Assembly: GCF_009795715.1 (NCBI RefSeq)
Contig: NZ_WTCR01000009.1
Location: 62,001 to 126,000 of the forward strand
Direction: 5' to 3'
Source: Labilibaculum euxinicum
GTDB lineage: Bacteria > Bacteroidota > Bacteroidia > Bacteroidales > Marinifilaceae
Length of the DNA: 64,000 bases
Positions 29,615 to 38,050 of this stretch are shown piece after piece; position 1 is the stretch's first letter; every line of letters begins with the position of its first letter. The translations under genes were made by a program, and so were the position numbers. The notes below the pieces were generated by a model. The model was given only the letters and a program-made list of their open reading frames with translations, did not search any database and had not been told where the DNA came from.

Positions 29615-30649
29615 ATGCCTAAAAAATTCCTGATTATTCGTTTTTCTTCCATAGGTGATATTATTCAATGCATGACAGCTGTTGATGGTATTTTAAACCA
29701 TTATCCGGATGCTGAGATTCATTGGATTGCGAGAAAGGACATGTCTTCTTTTTTAGCGATGGATCAGCGTATTTACAAAGTTTGGGGATTTGATAGAGGA
29801 CAGGGATTTAAAGGTCTTATAAAGCAGGCAAAAGAGCTTAAAAAGGAAAAATTCGACTTTGTTTACGATGCTCACAGCAATATTCGATCGATTGTGCTGA
29901 AAACAGTATTGGTACCACGATGGAAACGTTGGTTCGGTATTGGATCTAAATATACCATGCGGAGCAAAGATAGAATCAAAAGAATTTTGTTATTCAAGTT
30001 TGGTATTGATCGTTTTCCAATGCCTTTTAAAGGGATGCTTTCGTATCGGAAACCTCTTGAAAAATGGGGTTTAACAGATTATTCAAAAGTCAATGCCAAT
30101 TGGTATTTTCCTGAGGAGTTAAAGATGAAAATGGAGGAGAAGGTTTTTTCAAATTTAAAGGGGGAACCATCCAAATTGGTCACTTTGGTTCCTTCTGCAG
30201 CCTGGATGATGAAACGTTGGCCTGTCTCTCATTGGCAAAAGTTGGTGCAGCAATTGCCGGATTATCATTTTGTAATTTTGGCTGGACCAGATGACGTTTT
30301 TTGCGAAGAGATTGAGGCTACAGCAAAAGAAAGAGTTCTGAACCTTAGCGGAAAAACCAATTTACTGGAATCCTGTTATTTGGTTCAGAAATCGAACTTG
30401 GTAATTTCCGGTGATACTGGTTTTTTGCATGCTGCAGATAAGTTTGGTATTCCTGCTTTATCTTTAATGGGGCCAACTGCATTTGGATTTACCACGGGAG
30501 AACAAATCAAAACCCTCGAAGTGGATATGAAATGCCGGCCATGTACAAAAGATGGCTCAGGGAAGTGCAAACAAAAGGTTTACCAGCAATGTATGGTAGA
30601 TATTACTCCGGAATGGGTGGCCAAAGAAGTGATTCAACGGATGGCCTGA
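29615..30649 (+). CDS. Glycosyltransferase family 9 (LPS heptosyltransferase-like)
   Basis: A 344-residue inner-face GT-B enzyme. The N-terminal domain opens KKFLIIRFSSIGDIIQ, the hallmark of the heptosyltransferase family. The C-terminal domain contains LVPSAAWMMKRWP, the donor-binding loop and ISGDTGFLHAADKFGIPALSLMGPT, the conserved D-T-x-x-x-H-x-A motif. Such enzymes add a sugar to the LPS inner core. No other LPS core genes are adjacent, and the gene appears to be transcribed alone. Confidence 0.9.
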   Translation: MPKKFLIIRFSSIGDIIQCMTAVDGILNHYPDAEIHWIARKDMSSFLAMDQRIYKVWGFDRGQGFKGLIKQAKELKKEKFDFVYDAHSNIRSIVLKTVLVPRWKRWFGIGSKYTMRSKDRIKRILLFKFGIDRFPMPFKGMLSYRKPLEKWGLTDYSKVNANWYFPEELKMKMEEKVFSNLKGEPSKLVTLVPSAAWMMKRWPVSHWQKLVQQLPDYHFVILAGPDDVFCEEIEATAKERVLNLSGKTNLLESCYLVQKSNLVISGDTGFLHAADKFGIPALSLMGPTAFGFTTGEQIKTLEVDMKCRPCTKDGSGKCKQKVYQQCMVDITPEWVAKEVIQRMA

Positions 30650-30711
30650 ATTATTTTAATCAGTTAACAGATATTTAACACGCTTATTTAAAACAATTAA
30701 AAATAAAAGCA

Positions 30712-30733
30712 TATATTTGTATCGCACGCGATA
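30712..30733 (+). promoter_or_regulatory. Promoter with palindromic operator-like site upstream of glutathione peroxidase
   Basis: TATATTTG (30712-30719) fits TAnnTTTG. It is followed immediately by TATCGC-AC-GCGATA (30720-30733), a perfect 14-nt dyad placed where transcription should start. A weak -33 (TTTA) lies 21 nt upstream. Confidence 0.5.
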
Positions 30734-30792
30734 TAAATTGAAATGGATTTTTTCAAAATGCAAAACAAACACAAACGATAAAAATAGTCGAA

Positions 30793-31458
30793 ATGAAAAA
30801 AATTGCCTTACTGCTAATATTTGCTGTAGGTTTGATGTCTTATCAGACAATAGCACAAACAGAGACAAAGAAAGATTGTAAAAAAGACTGTTGTAAAAAA
30901 GAGAAATGTATGAAAGAAGGATTGCATGGCTTTAAAGTAGCCTCTTTAACTGGTGAGGAAGTTGATTTGAATCAGTATAAAGGAAAAGTTGTTTTGGTTG
31001 TTAATACGGCAAGTAAATGCGGTTTAACGCCACAATACAAAGGTTTGGAAGCAATGTATCAGAAATACAAAGACCAGGGATTCGTAATTTTAGGATTTCC
31101 GAGCAATCAGTTTCTGGAACAAGAGCCTGGAACATCGGAAGAAATTGCTGCTTTTTGTGAGAAAAACTATGGCGTAAGCTTTCCAATGTTCGAGAAAATT
31201 GAAGTTCGTGGGGAAAATGCTCATCCTCTTTATAAAATGCTGACTGAAGAAAAACCGTTTTTAGGTTTTGATGATTCAGAATCGGGACAAAAATTCAAGG
31301 GATTTATCAGTGAAAAATTTCCTGAGATTTATGAAGGAAACGGGATCAAATGGAATTTCACCAAATTTATTATCGATAGAAATGGAAAAGTGGTAAAAAG
31401 AATTGAACCAAACGTTGCTCCTGAAGATTTTGAAGATGAAATAAAAGGAATGTTATAA
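30793..31458 (+). CDS. Exported glutathione-peroxidase-family thiol peroxidase
   Basis: A 221-residue peroxidase of the GPx/BsaA family, reducing peroxides with thioredoxin-like partners. A signal peptide (1-21) sends it out of the cytoplasm. A short mature linker rich in Lys and Cys follows (27-38, KDCKKDCCKKEKC). In the enzyme domain the peroxidatic residue is Cys76 in NTASKCGLTPQY, a cysteine rather than selenocysteine. FPSNQF and KWNFTKFIIDRNG carry the Gln, Trp and Asn of the active site. The Cys-rich linker, absent from most relatives, could bind metal or add redox centres (inference). It has its own promoter and terminator. Confidence 0.93.
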   Translation: MKKIALLLIFAVGLMSYQTIAQTETKKDCKKDCCKKEKCMKEGLHGFKVASLTGEEVDLNQYKGKVVLVVNTASKCGLTPQYKGLEAMYQKYKDQGFVILGFPSNQFLEQEPGTSEEIAAFCEKNYGVSFPMFEKIEVRGENAHPLYKMLTEEKPFLGFDDSESGQKFKGFISEKFPEIYEGNGIKWNFTKFIIDRNGKVVKRIEPNVAPEDFEDEIKGML

Positions 31459-31486
31459 TTCTGATTGTGAATCAGAAAAAATATGA

Positions 31487-31520
31487 AAAGAGACTTCAAT
31501 TGATTTGGAGTCTCTTTTTT
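31487..31520 (+). terminator. Intrinsic terminator after glutathione peroxidase
   Basis: AGAGACTTCAA (31489-31499) and TTGGAGTCTCT (31505-31515) pair with one mismatch, followed by a T run. It also resembles the atpC terminator. Confidence 0.88.
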
Positions 31521-31546
31521 ATGTTTTAACTCAATACAGATGATTC

Positions 31547-32527
31547 TTATTGATTGTCGAACCAAGTTATAAAACGTTTAATTCCTTCTTCGAAACTAAC
31601 TTGTGGATTGTAACCAATCAGTTCTTTTGCACGGGAAATGTCAGCATAGGTTTGTTCCACATCACCTGCCTGCATTGGCAGATGATTGATTTTCGGTTCG
31701 CATTCAGCGTTTTTCGCTATTATCTCAATCATGTGGCGAAGAAGAATTGGATAGCTGTTGCCCAGGTTTATGGTTTCAAAAACCTGTTCGTGATTGAATA
31801 GATAGCTGCAGCTTTTTACAATTCCTTCCACAGTATCATCAACGAAAGTATAATCTCTTGCCGTTGAACCATCTCCAAACATTGGAATCGGCTGCTTATT
31901 CCGGAACAATTTCAGAAATTTATGAATGGCCAGATCGGGTCGCTGACGAGGACCAAAAACAGTGAAAAATCTCATGTTAATGATATCCAAATCGTACAAA
32001 TGATGGTAGCTGTGGTTTAAAACTTCGCAGGATTTTTTGGAAAAAGCATAAGGCGAAATGGCCCGGTCAACATTGTGATTTTCCGAAAAAGGAACCTCTT
32101 TGTTGTTGCCGTAAACCGATGAGGAGGAAGCAAAAGCCAGCTTTTTAATTCCCTTTTTTCGCATGAAATCCAATACATTTCGGGTTGCAGTGATATTGCT
32201 GTCGATGTATCCTTGCGGATCTTCGATAGAAGGCCGGACTCCCGCCTTGCCCGCCAAATGCACAACCAAATCAATTGGATCTTCGATGATATCCAAACTT
32301 GAATCAATCCGTAAATCCAGTTCATGAAATGTAAAGGATGAATTCTGAAAAAAAGGATTCATATTTTCTTCTTTTATATTTCTCGGATAAAATGGATCGA
32401 AATTATCGATACCAATAACTTTATATCCCAGCAATAGTAATTTTTCTGAAAGATGAGATCCAATAAAACCAGCACATCCGGTTACAAGAATGGTTCTTTT
32501 TGTTGATTTATTCTCCACAGTTTGCAT
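31547..32527 (-). CDS. NAD-dependent epimerase, UDP-glucuronate 4-epimerase type
   Basis: An extended short-chain dehydrogenase/reductase. The Rossmann motif is VTGCAGFIGSHLSEKLL, the catalytic Ser-Tyr-Lys are in ASSSSVYG and YAFSKK, and LAGKAGVRPSIEDPQGYIDSN with RFFTVFGPRQRPDLAIHKF follows the UDP-glucuronate to UDP-galacturonate epimerase (CapI/GAE) pattern. I start it at 32527 (MQTVENKSTKRTILVTG), because a minus-strand -7 element (TAATTTTG, 32582-32575) lies just upstream. In-frame ATGs at 32593 and 32611 would add 22 or 28 residues. It is the last gene of the minus-strand envelope cluster and lies 97-180 bases behind the GT39 gene. Confidence 0.88.
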   Translation of the reverse strand: MQTVENKSTKRTILVTGCAGFIGSHLSEKLLLLGYKVIGIDNFDPFYPRNIKEENMNPFFQNSSFTFHELDLRIDSSLDIIEDPIDLVVHLAGKAGVRPSIEDPQGYIDSNITATRNVLDFMRKKGIKKLAFASSSSVYGNNKEVPFSENHNVDRAISPYAFSKKSCEVLNHSYHHLYDLDIINMRFFTVFGPRQRPDLAIHKFLKLFRNKQPIPMFGDGSTARDYTFVDDTVEGIVKSCSYLFNHEQVFETINLGNSYPILLRHMIEIIAKNAECEPKINHLPMQAGDVEQTYADISRAKELIGYNPQVSFEEGIKRFITWFDNQ

Positions 32528-32574
32528 ATTTACTTCTGACTTATTTTTTTGGATTTGATTCAAAAAGAGTGAAT

Positions 32575-32582
32575 CAAAATTA
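32575..32582 (-). promoter_or_regulatory. Possible -7 element inside the GT39-epimerase spacer
   Basis: On the minus strand TAATTTTG fits TAnnTTTG and ends about 48 nt before the ATG at 32527. The -33 element is not convincing. Confidence 0.3.
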
Positions 32583-32707
32583 GATAAATCCATATCAATT
32601 ATCTTCAACAACCGAAGAATTAACTTAAAAGTAAAACAAAGCTATTCTATAATCATGAAAGATGACTGATTTTGCCTGAAATATTATTTTTTTTAACTAA
32701 TAGTATC

Positions 32708-34366
32708 CTATTGTTTGATCTTAATAAGAGTCATGTATTTTTGAAAGTACAGCTTGCTGCCTTTTGGTTGACGATTGTAATCGTAATGATCGATTGTTTC
32801 AAATTCCATATTTTGAAGCTGCAAGTCCGAGAACAATTCCTTAGGATTCTCAGAGGAGAAAACTACAAATGATTTCTCCTTAGGGAATTCAGTTAAATCT
32901 TCTGTATTCCAAGACTTTACTTCTCGGCCAACTTCCCAAACCAATTCAATTCTAAATTCTTCCTTACCAATACTATATAGGTTTAAATCTTTTATTGATT
33001 CGATATTTCGTGCCTCCCGGATATTTTTAAATTCTTTATTTCTGTTTTGTAAGTTACCTGTGTTTGGAATTATGAACACTTCAGTAATTGTCATTAAACA
33101 AATCAAACCAAAAACAAAGTTTAGAATGTTTTTTGTTTTCCATGCCATCAGCAATAACAGAAAAATTCCTTCGGAAATAAGAGCAAAAAGAACAAATGCG
33201 AGTAATGATATTTGCTGATCCTGATAGAAAAAGATAAAAATACCAACAGGCATTACAAGAGCAACAATGGCAATTAACCAGATGTTAACTCCAAAAATGA
33301 GATTGTCCCATTTGTCAGCCGTTTTGTTTTTAAAAACCTGAAATAAGTGCTGAATTAATTGCCCGGCTAGTAAAGCGCCAGGAATTAGTACAGGAAGTAG
33401 ATATCGGTCTTTTTTTTCTGGTATCAGCGATAGCAGCACAACAGCTGTAATGGTCCAGATTAGTGCAAATTTGTATTCTTTTTTGGCTTCGAATCGTTTA
33501 AGGGCATATGGAAAAATTAATGCTGAGAAAATAATCAGTGTCCAGATTCCTGATTGAATAGGGAAATTCCAATAGTAATAAAACGGACGAACATGACGGT
33601 TCATCCAAGAGCCGGATTCCAGCTTAGCAATTGCGGCAGCTTCATCAGCGTGAACCAAAGAGATAAAAACAGGCCACCAAAAGCTGATCACAATAAAAAT
33701 TCCAATGGCTAATAAAAGCGGCTGCCATTTTTGTAGAATTACTTTTCCATCGTATACCCATGAATAGGCAACTAAAAATGGAATTAAAACGGCAAAAAAT
33801 GCGACGGGTCCTTTACTTAAGAAGGATAAACCCAAAAAGATACCGGCACCAATAAATAATCTCCAGTTTTTATTTTCTGTTTTCCAGGCTTTATGAAAAA
33901 AGAGAATGGCACCAAGTATAAAACTATGACAGTAAATATCCCAGGTTCCGGTTCTTCCCATATAAACGATATAAAAACTTGATGCTAAAACGAGACTATT
34001 GCATAAAGCAGCTATTCTGTTTTTATTTAGGGAAATGGTGAAGAAATACATCAAGATTACCATTAGGGAACTGACCATTGCCGCCGGAAATCGAAGCATA
34101 CTTACATTTTCGATTCCAAACCAGTTTCCAAATACTGCTGTAATCCATGTAGGAAGCGGTGGTTTTGCCAAGCGCAATTCGCCGTTCATTGTGGGAACAA
34201 GCCAGTTTCCTTTTTCAATCATTTCACGGGCAGTCACAAAGTTTCGTGCTTCCATGATATTCACAAAAAAACTACTGTTGGCAAAGAAGAATGCGAAGTA
34301 GCAAACCACTAGTAGAAATAAAATATGAACAGAAGTTTTGTTCTCAAACAGATAACGTTGAATCAT
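32708..34366 (-). CDS. ArnT-like GT39 family polyprenyl-phosphate-sugar glycosyltransferase
   Basis: A 552-residue inner-membrane GT-C enzyme with about 11-13 transmembrane helices. The first periplasmic loop has the catalytic acidic residue of the family (ANSSFFVNIMEARNFVTAREM, then NWLVPTMNGELRLAKPPLPTW; the KPP motif is typical of ArnT). ArnT-type enzymes take a sugar from a polyprenyl phosphate and attach it to lipid A or core sugars on the outer face of the inner membrane. Its two upstream neighbours are an ArnC-like transferase and a LAB_N protein. The ATG at 34366 lies 12 bases behind the LAB_N gene, so the three are one operon. The donor sugar is not known. Confidence 0.88.
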   Translation of the reverse strand: MIQRYLFENKTSVHILFLLVVCYFAFFFANSSFFVNIMEARNFVTAREMIEKGNWLVPTMNGELRLAKPPLPTWITAVFGNWFGIENVSMLRFPAAMVSSLMVILMYFFTISLNKNRIAALCNSLVLASSFYIVYMGRTGTWDIYCHSFILGAILFFHKAWKTENKNWRLFIGAGIFLGLSFLSKGPVAFFAVLIPFLVAYSWVYDGKVILQKWQPLLLAIGIFIVISFWWPVFISLVHADEAAAIAKLESGSWMNRHVRPFYYYWNFPIQSGIWTLIIFSALIFPYALKRFEAKKEYKFALIWTITAVVLLSLIPEKKDRYLLPVLIPGALLAGQLIQHLFQVFKNKTADKWDNLIFGVNIWLIAIVALVMPVGIFIFFYQDQQISLLAFVLFALISEGIFLLLLMAWKTKNILNFVFGLICLMTITEVFIIPNTGNLQNRNKEFKNIREARNIESIKDLNLYSIGKEEFRIELVWEVGREVKSWNTEDLTEFPKEKSFVVFSSENPKELFSDLQLQNMEFETIDHYDYNRQPKGSKLYFQKYMTLIKIKQ

Positions 34367-34378
34367 TTTAAGTTGAGT

Positions 34379-35014
34379 TTAGTGATCTAACTTGTGAGAT
34401 TGTTTTCGAATAAGTATGATGTTTCTGCAGTAAACCAACATCCCAAAACCCTGACCAAGAAAAAGAACAGGATCTTTTCGATAGAGAGCATAAGATAAGA
34501 TCATGATTGATCCGATGATGCTGATGACCCAAAAACCCATAGGAAGTACAGATTCTCCTTTACGTTCAGAGTAGATCCATTGGTAAACAAAACGGAAAGT
34601 AAAGGTAATTTGTCCTGCTACCCCCCAAATTAAAAGAAGAGTTGGAATGTCTTCGTTTTTAAATAATTGCTGATAGTGAAATCCCCAGTTTTTTAGCATG
34701 AAAACTAAAACAACAACAGGAGTTATAATGGCAATTAGTCGTGTTAATATGGGCAAGGTTTTCCAATTGTTCTGGATGTGCAGATTTCGGATGTAAATGG
34801 AATAAGCAATCACTTGTCCCATAATAATGGCAAAATCATCGCGCAGCAAGCCGTAAATAAACAGCATCCACGAAGCCAAAATACTGATTTGCCAAAATAA
34901 TACCGGAGATAAGGTTTTTCCGGCTTTTTCAGATTTTACCCACTGCACAATTAACCGTGCTGAAAACAGAGCTTGTGCAAAAAAACCAATGGCGTAAATA
35001 TACATGCTGTCCAT
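34379..35014 (-). CDS. Tandem LAB_N-domain membrane protein
   Basis: A 211-residue membrane protein made of two similar halves of three helices each. Half 1 contains AQALFSARLIVQWVKSEKAGKT and SPVLFWQISILASWMLFIYGLL. Half 2 contains QITFTFRFVYQWIYSERKGES and LPMGFWVISIIGSIMILSYALY. This (F/A)-R-x-x-x-Q-W-x-x-S-E-(K/R)-x-(G/K)-x-(S/T) block with P-x-x-F-W is the LAB_N domain, named from the N-terminus of some lipid A disaccharide synthases. The stop of the upstream GT2 gene overlaps this ATG by one base. A role in handling or flipping the lipid-linked sugar is inference from context. Confidence 0.85.
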   Translation of the reverse strand: MDSMYIYAIGFFAQALFSARLIVQWVKSEKAGKTLSPVLFWQISILASWMLFIYGLLRDDFAIIMGQVIAYSIYIRNLHIQNNWKTLPILTRLIAIITPVVVLVFMLKNWGFHYQQLFKNEDIPTLLLIWGVAGQITFTFRFVYQWIYSERKGESVLPMGFWVISIIGSIMILSYALYRKDPVLFLGQGFGMLVYCRNIILIRKQSHKLDH

Positions 35015-35742
35015 TAGCTACGAGAAATAACTTCGTAATTAATGTAACGTTTTTTCATCCAGCGATAAGCGAAACAATCTTTAAAAGGGCCAACCAAACG
35101 GTTGAAAAGATGGTATTTGGCCTCGCCTGCAATTCTTGGAAAATGGCGTACCGGAATTTGTTTTATTTCACCTTCCTGCAACATGATTAAGGCTGGAATG
35201 AAACGGTGCATTCCTGTAAAGAAAGGCATTTTTTTAGCGTAATCGGTTTTCATTATTTTCAGCGGACAACCAGTATCTTCAGCGGTATCCTTAGTCATAT
35301 AACGGCGAAATCCATTTGCAATTTTTGAGCTCATGTTTTTCACAAAGCTGTCTTTTCGGTTTTGACGAACACCTGTTACCAGAGCAAATTCATTTCGATG
35401 TTCCATTAATAAATCAAAATCGAACGGGGTAGTTTGTAAATCAGAATCGATGTAGCCAACAAAAGGAGTTGTTGTATTGTCAAAACCAGCCTTAATAGCT
35501 GCGCTTAAACCATGATTCTTATTTAGTTCCAAATAAGAAAAACGATCAGAATTATTGCAAATGTCTTCAATCATTTTTTGACTTCCATCCGATGAACCAT
35601 CGTTCACAAAAAGTACTTTTGAGGCATATTTTGAGCTTGCAAAGTAGGCTGTAAATTCCTCTTTTACACGCTGCATATTATCTTCCTCGTTAAAAACGGG
35701 AACAATGATCGTTAATTCGAATTCTTTTTCTTGCTGGCTCAT
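35014..35742 (-). CDS. GT2 glycosyltransferase, ArnC/DPM1-like polyprenyl-phosphate sugar synthase
   Basis: A 242-residue GT-A enzyme without membrane helices. It opens FELTIIVPVFNEEDNM, with the nucleotide-binding VNDGSSDGS motif and the metal-binding DSDLQTTP. GCPLKIMKTD and the RFIPALIMLQEG segment follow the polyprenyl-phosphate mannose/glucose/aminoarabinose synthase pattern. It should transfer a sugar from a UDP- or GDP-donor to undecaprenyl phosphate on the cytoplasmic side. It is the first gene of a three-gene operon with LAB_N and ArnT-like GT39. Confidence 0.9.
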   Translation of the reverse strand: MSQQEKEFELTIIVPVFNEEDNMQRVKEEFTAYFASSKYASKVLFVNDGSSDGSQKMIEDICNNSDRFSYLELNKNHGLSAAIKAGFDNTTTPFVGYIDSDLQTTPFDFDLLMEHRNEFALVTGVRQNRKDSFVKNMSSKIANGFRRYMTKDTAEDTGCPLKIMKTDYAKKMPFFTGMHRFIPALIMLQEGEIKQIPVRHFPRIAGEAKYHLFNRLVGPFKDCFAYRWMKKRYINYEVISRS

Positions 35743-36088
35743 TAAGTTTGGTTTAACGAATTGGTAGTGGTATAAGTATTGCCAAACAAATCACAATACA
35801 GATAATACATTTTTTCTAAATATACATTTTTTCAAAGATATGAATTGAATGTGTACTTTTTGATTGAAATAAGTAAAAACATAACGGGACGAGATGGTTT
35901 CTTTACTTGTAAAAGTGCAATTTTTGCCGAGACTTAAAAAGAGGAAACGGGACATTCTTAAATTTAGGAGCTAATAATACAACCTTTGAGGTTGTATTAT
36001 TAGGGAATCCTTTCATTTTTATTTAGCCTTTTTAAGGTGTTTCAAAATTAGTTTTGCAGAACAGCGCCAACTATGGGTATAAGGTTTT
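35743..36088. other. Spacer between the sulfatase-type and GT2 genes
   Basis: A 346-nt AT-rich gap on the path from the sulfatase gene (stop at 36089) to the GT2 gene (start 35742). It contains the perfect hairpin at 35971-36003. I see no open frame or convincing promoter. Confidence 0.5.
35971..36003. repeat. Perfect 15-bp inverted repeat with 3-nt loop
   Basis: CTAATAATACAACCT-TTG-AGGTTGTATTATTAG is a perfect hairpin without a T tract on either side. It lies 86 bases behind the sulfatase stop. It may end or stabilise that transcript. Confidence 0.8.
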
Positions 36089-37999
36089 TTAGTCTTTAAA
36101 AGAATATTTTTCATGGTGAAAAAGATAACTGGCTGTTTGATAGTAAGTAATTGCATCTTTTAATTCGGCCGGATTTATTTGTTCCGCATCTTGTTCTTCT
36201 CCGGATATTTTAAAGGATTCGGTTCGTTTTACAGGCAATTGAACAATCAGTTGATCGTTTTGTAACAAGCCAATTTTCTGATAAGTGCCAATTAATGCAC
36301 GGTTTGGTTTCTCCAAAAGAATGTCTTTGCCAAAAAATTTGGATGTGTAATCCATATTTAAAAGCCCCAGAATAGTCGGAGCAAAATCAATTTGAGACGA
36401 CAGTGTATTATTTTCGGATGGCTGAATAATATTCGGAGCATAAATAATAAGCGGAATGTGGTATTTATTTACCGGAAGAGATGTTTTTCCTGCACTTGAA
36501 GCACAATGATCTGCAACAATTACAAAAATAGTATTCTTGAACCATTCGTGATCTTTTGCTTCACGAAGAAATTTAGCAATGGCATAGTCAGTATACTTAA
36601 CAGCACCGTTTCTTCCTGTGTGTGATGGAATATCAATTTTTGAATCAGGGTAAGTATAAGGACGATGATTGGATGTTGTCATGATAAAATTATGAAAAGG
36701 TTTTCCCTCTTTATAACTGCTGTCGGCCACCTGACATGCTTTCGCAAACAGGTCTTCGTCGCAAACACCCCATGCATTTTCAAATGTAATTTCATTGTCC
36801 AGAAAATCATTTCGATCAACCACATTGTATCCGTTGTTTCCAAAGAAGTAGTTCATATTATCAAAATAACCGTTTCCGGCATAAATAAAGCTTGAATTAT
36901 AACCTTTTGAGGTCAATATATTTCCAAGGGTAAACATGCCTTCGTTTTTTGGTCGTTTAACGATAGAAAATCCAGGAGTTGGCGGCAAGGAGAGAGTTAG
37001 TGCTTCCATTCCACGAACTGTACGTGTACCTGTGGCATAAAAATTGGTGAAAAAAAGCGATTGCTGAACAATCGTATCCATGTTGGGAGTAATATTGTCT
37101 TTTCCGCCAAAACGAGTAAAAAATGACCCGCTCAGGCTCTCAACAGTGATCAGCATTACATTGTATTTTTTATCGTCGCCCGGATAAGTAATTTTTCTGC
37201 TTACATCAAAAACATCCTCACTTGTAAATTCACTGTTTGATGTTTTTATCAACTTTCGAAGGTTTGTAAAAGCCTCTTTATCATCGATTGATTGATAAAA
37301 GGAATTGTAGTTAAGCTCATTGTTTCGGAAGGCTGCGAAAATCTGATAGATTCCGTTGTGAGCCAGCTCATTGGAGTATGTGTTTTTAGTTATTTCTGCT
37401 GAACTTTTATTGATTGAATAGAATGCAGCAAGAGGGAACATCCACAAAATAACACAGGTGATAAGACGCTTAACGAATCGGGATTCTGAATGGATGCTAA
37501 GGTCGAAATTCTTTTTAACCAAGGCAAAAATTCCTCCTGAAACCAATAGCATACCTAATATGATAGCAGGCATTGGGTAGGACTCCCGAATATTGGAAAC
37601 AACTTCGTGAGTGTAAACCAGATAGTCAACAGCAATAAAGTTGTATCGCACACTAAATTCTTCCCAAAAAAACCATTCGCCGATTCCCGAAAAAACTAGG
37701 ATTCCAATCGTTACAATAAAAAGCACATAAGAAATCCAGCGATGGATTTTGGAGTTAAATATTTTATCAGGAACAAACAGCAGATAGATTGTAAAAGGAA
37801 TGATAAAGTAGGAAATGGTTACCAGATCGTAAAATAAGCCTATGCTGTAAATTTGGATAAACCGGATAAAGTTTAGATCTACATTTTGGAAATCAGTAAT
37901 TAATAGAATGGTGCGGATCAGAAAAGAAATGGCAAGGAAAATGAAACCAAACAGTACAAGACCACCAAATCGACTACGCAGGATATTTTTGAACGTCAT
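36089..37999 (-). CDS. LtaS/MdoB-type sulfatase-fold phosphotransferase
   Basis: A 636-residue inner-membrane enzyme. Five transmembrane helices fill residues 1-195, and a periplasmic alkaline-phosphatase/sulfatase-fold domain runs from about 278 to 570. The metal site is marked by ITVESLS (Glu287), the threonine nucleophile region GTRTVRGMEAL (Thr325 or Thr327) and VIVADHCAS with the Asp-His pair. Relatives transfer phosphoglycerol (LtaS, MdoB) or phosphoethanolamine to an envelope glycan or lipid. The gene follows the two-component genes by 51 nt on the same strand and is probably controlled by them. Confidence 0.9.
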   Translation of the reverse strand: MTFKNILRSRFGGLVLFGFIFLAISFLIRTILLITDFQNVDLNFIRFIQIYSIGLFYDLVTISYFIIPFTIYLLFVPDKIFNSKIHRWISYVLFIVTIGILVFSGIGEWFFWEEFSVRYNFIAVDYLVYTHEVVSNIRESYPMPAIILGMLLVSGGIFALVKKNFDLSIHSESRFVKRLITCVILWMFPLAAFYSINKSSAEITKNTYSNELAHNGIYQIFAAFRNNELNYNSFYQSIDDKEAFTNLRKLIKTSNSEFTSEDVFDVSRKITYPGDDKKYNVMLITVESLSGSFFTRFGGKDNITPNMDTIVQQSLFFTNFYATGTRTVRGMEALTLSLPPTPGFSIVKRPKNEGMFTLGNILTSKGYNSSFIYAGNGYFDNMNYFFGNNGYNVVDRNDFLDNEITFENAWGVCDEDLFAKACQVADSSYKEGKPFHNFIMTTSNHRPYTYPDSKIDIPSHTGRNGAVKYTDYAIAKFLREAKDHEWFKNTIFVIVADHCASSAGKTSLPVNKYHIPLIIYAPNIIQPSENNTLSSQIDFAPTILGLLNMDYTSKFFGKDILLEKPNRALIGTYQKIGLLQNDQLIVQLPVKRTESFKISGEEQDAEQINPAELKDAITYYQTASYLFHHEKYSFKD

Positions 38000-38050
38000 A
38001 TTTTATTAAATTATTACGAGCCAAAAAAACAACCTGATTCTAACAAAAAG

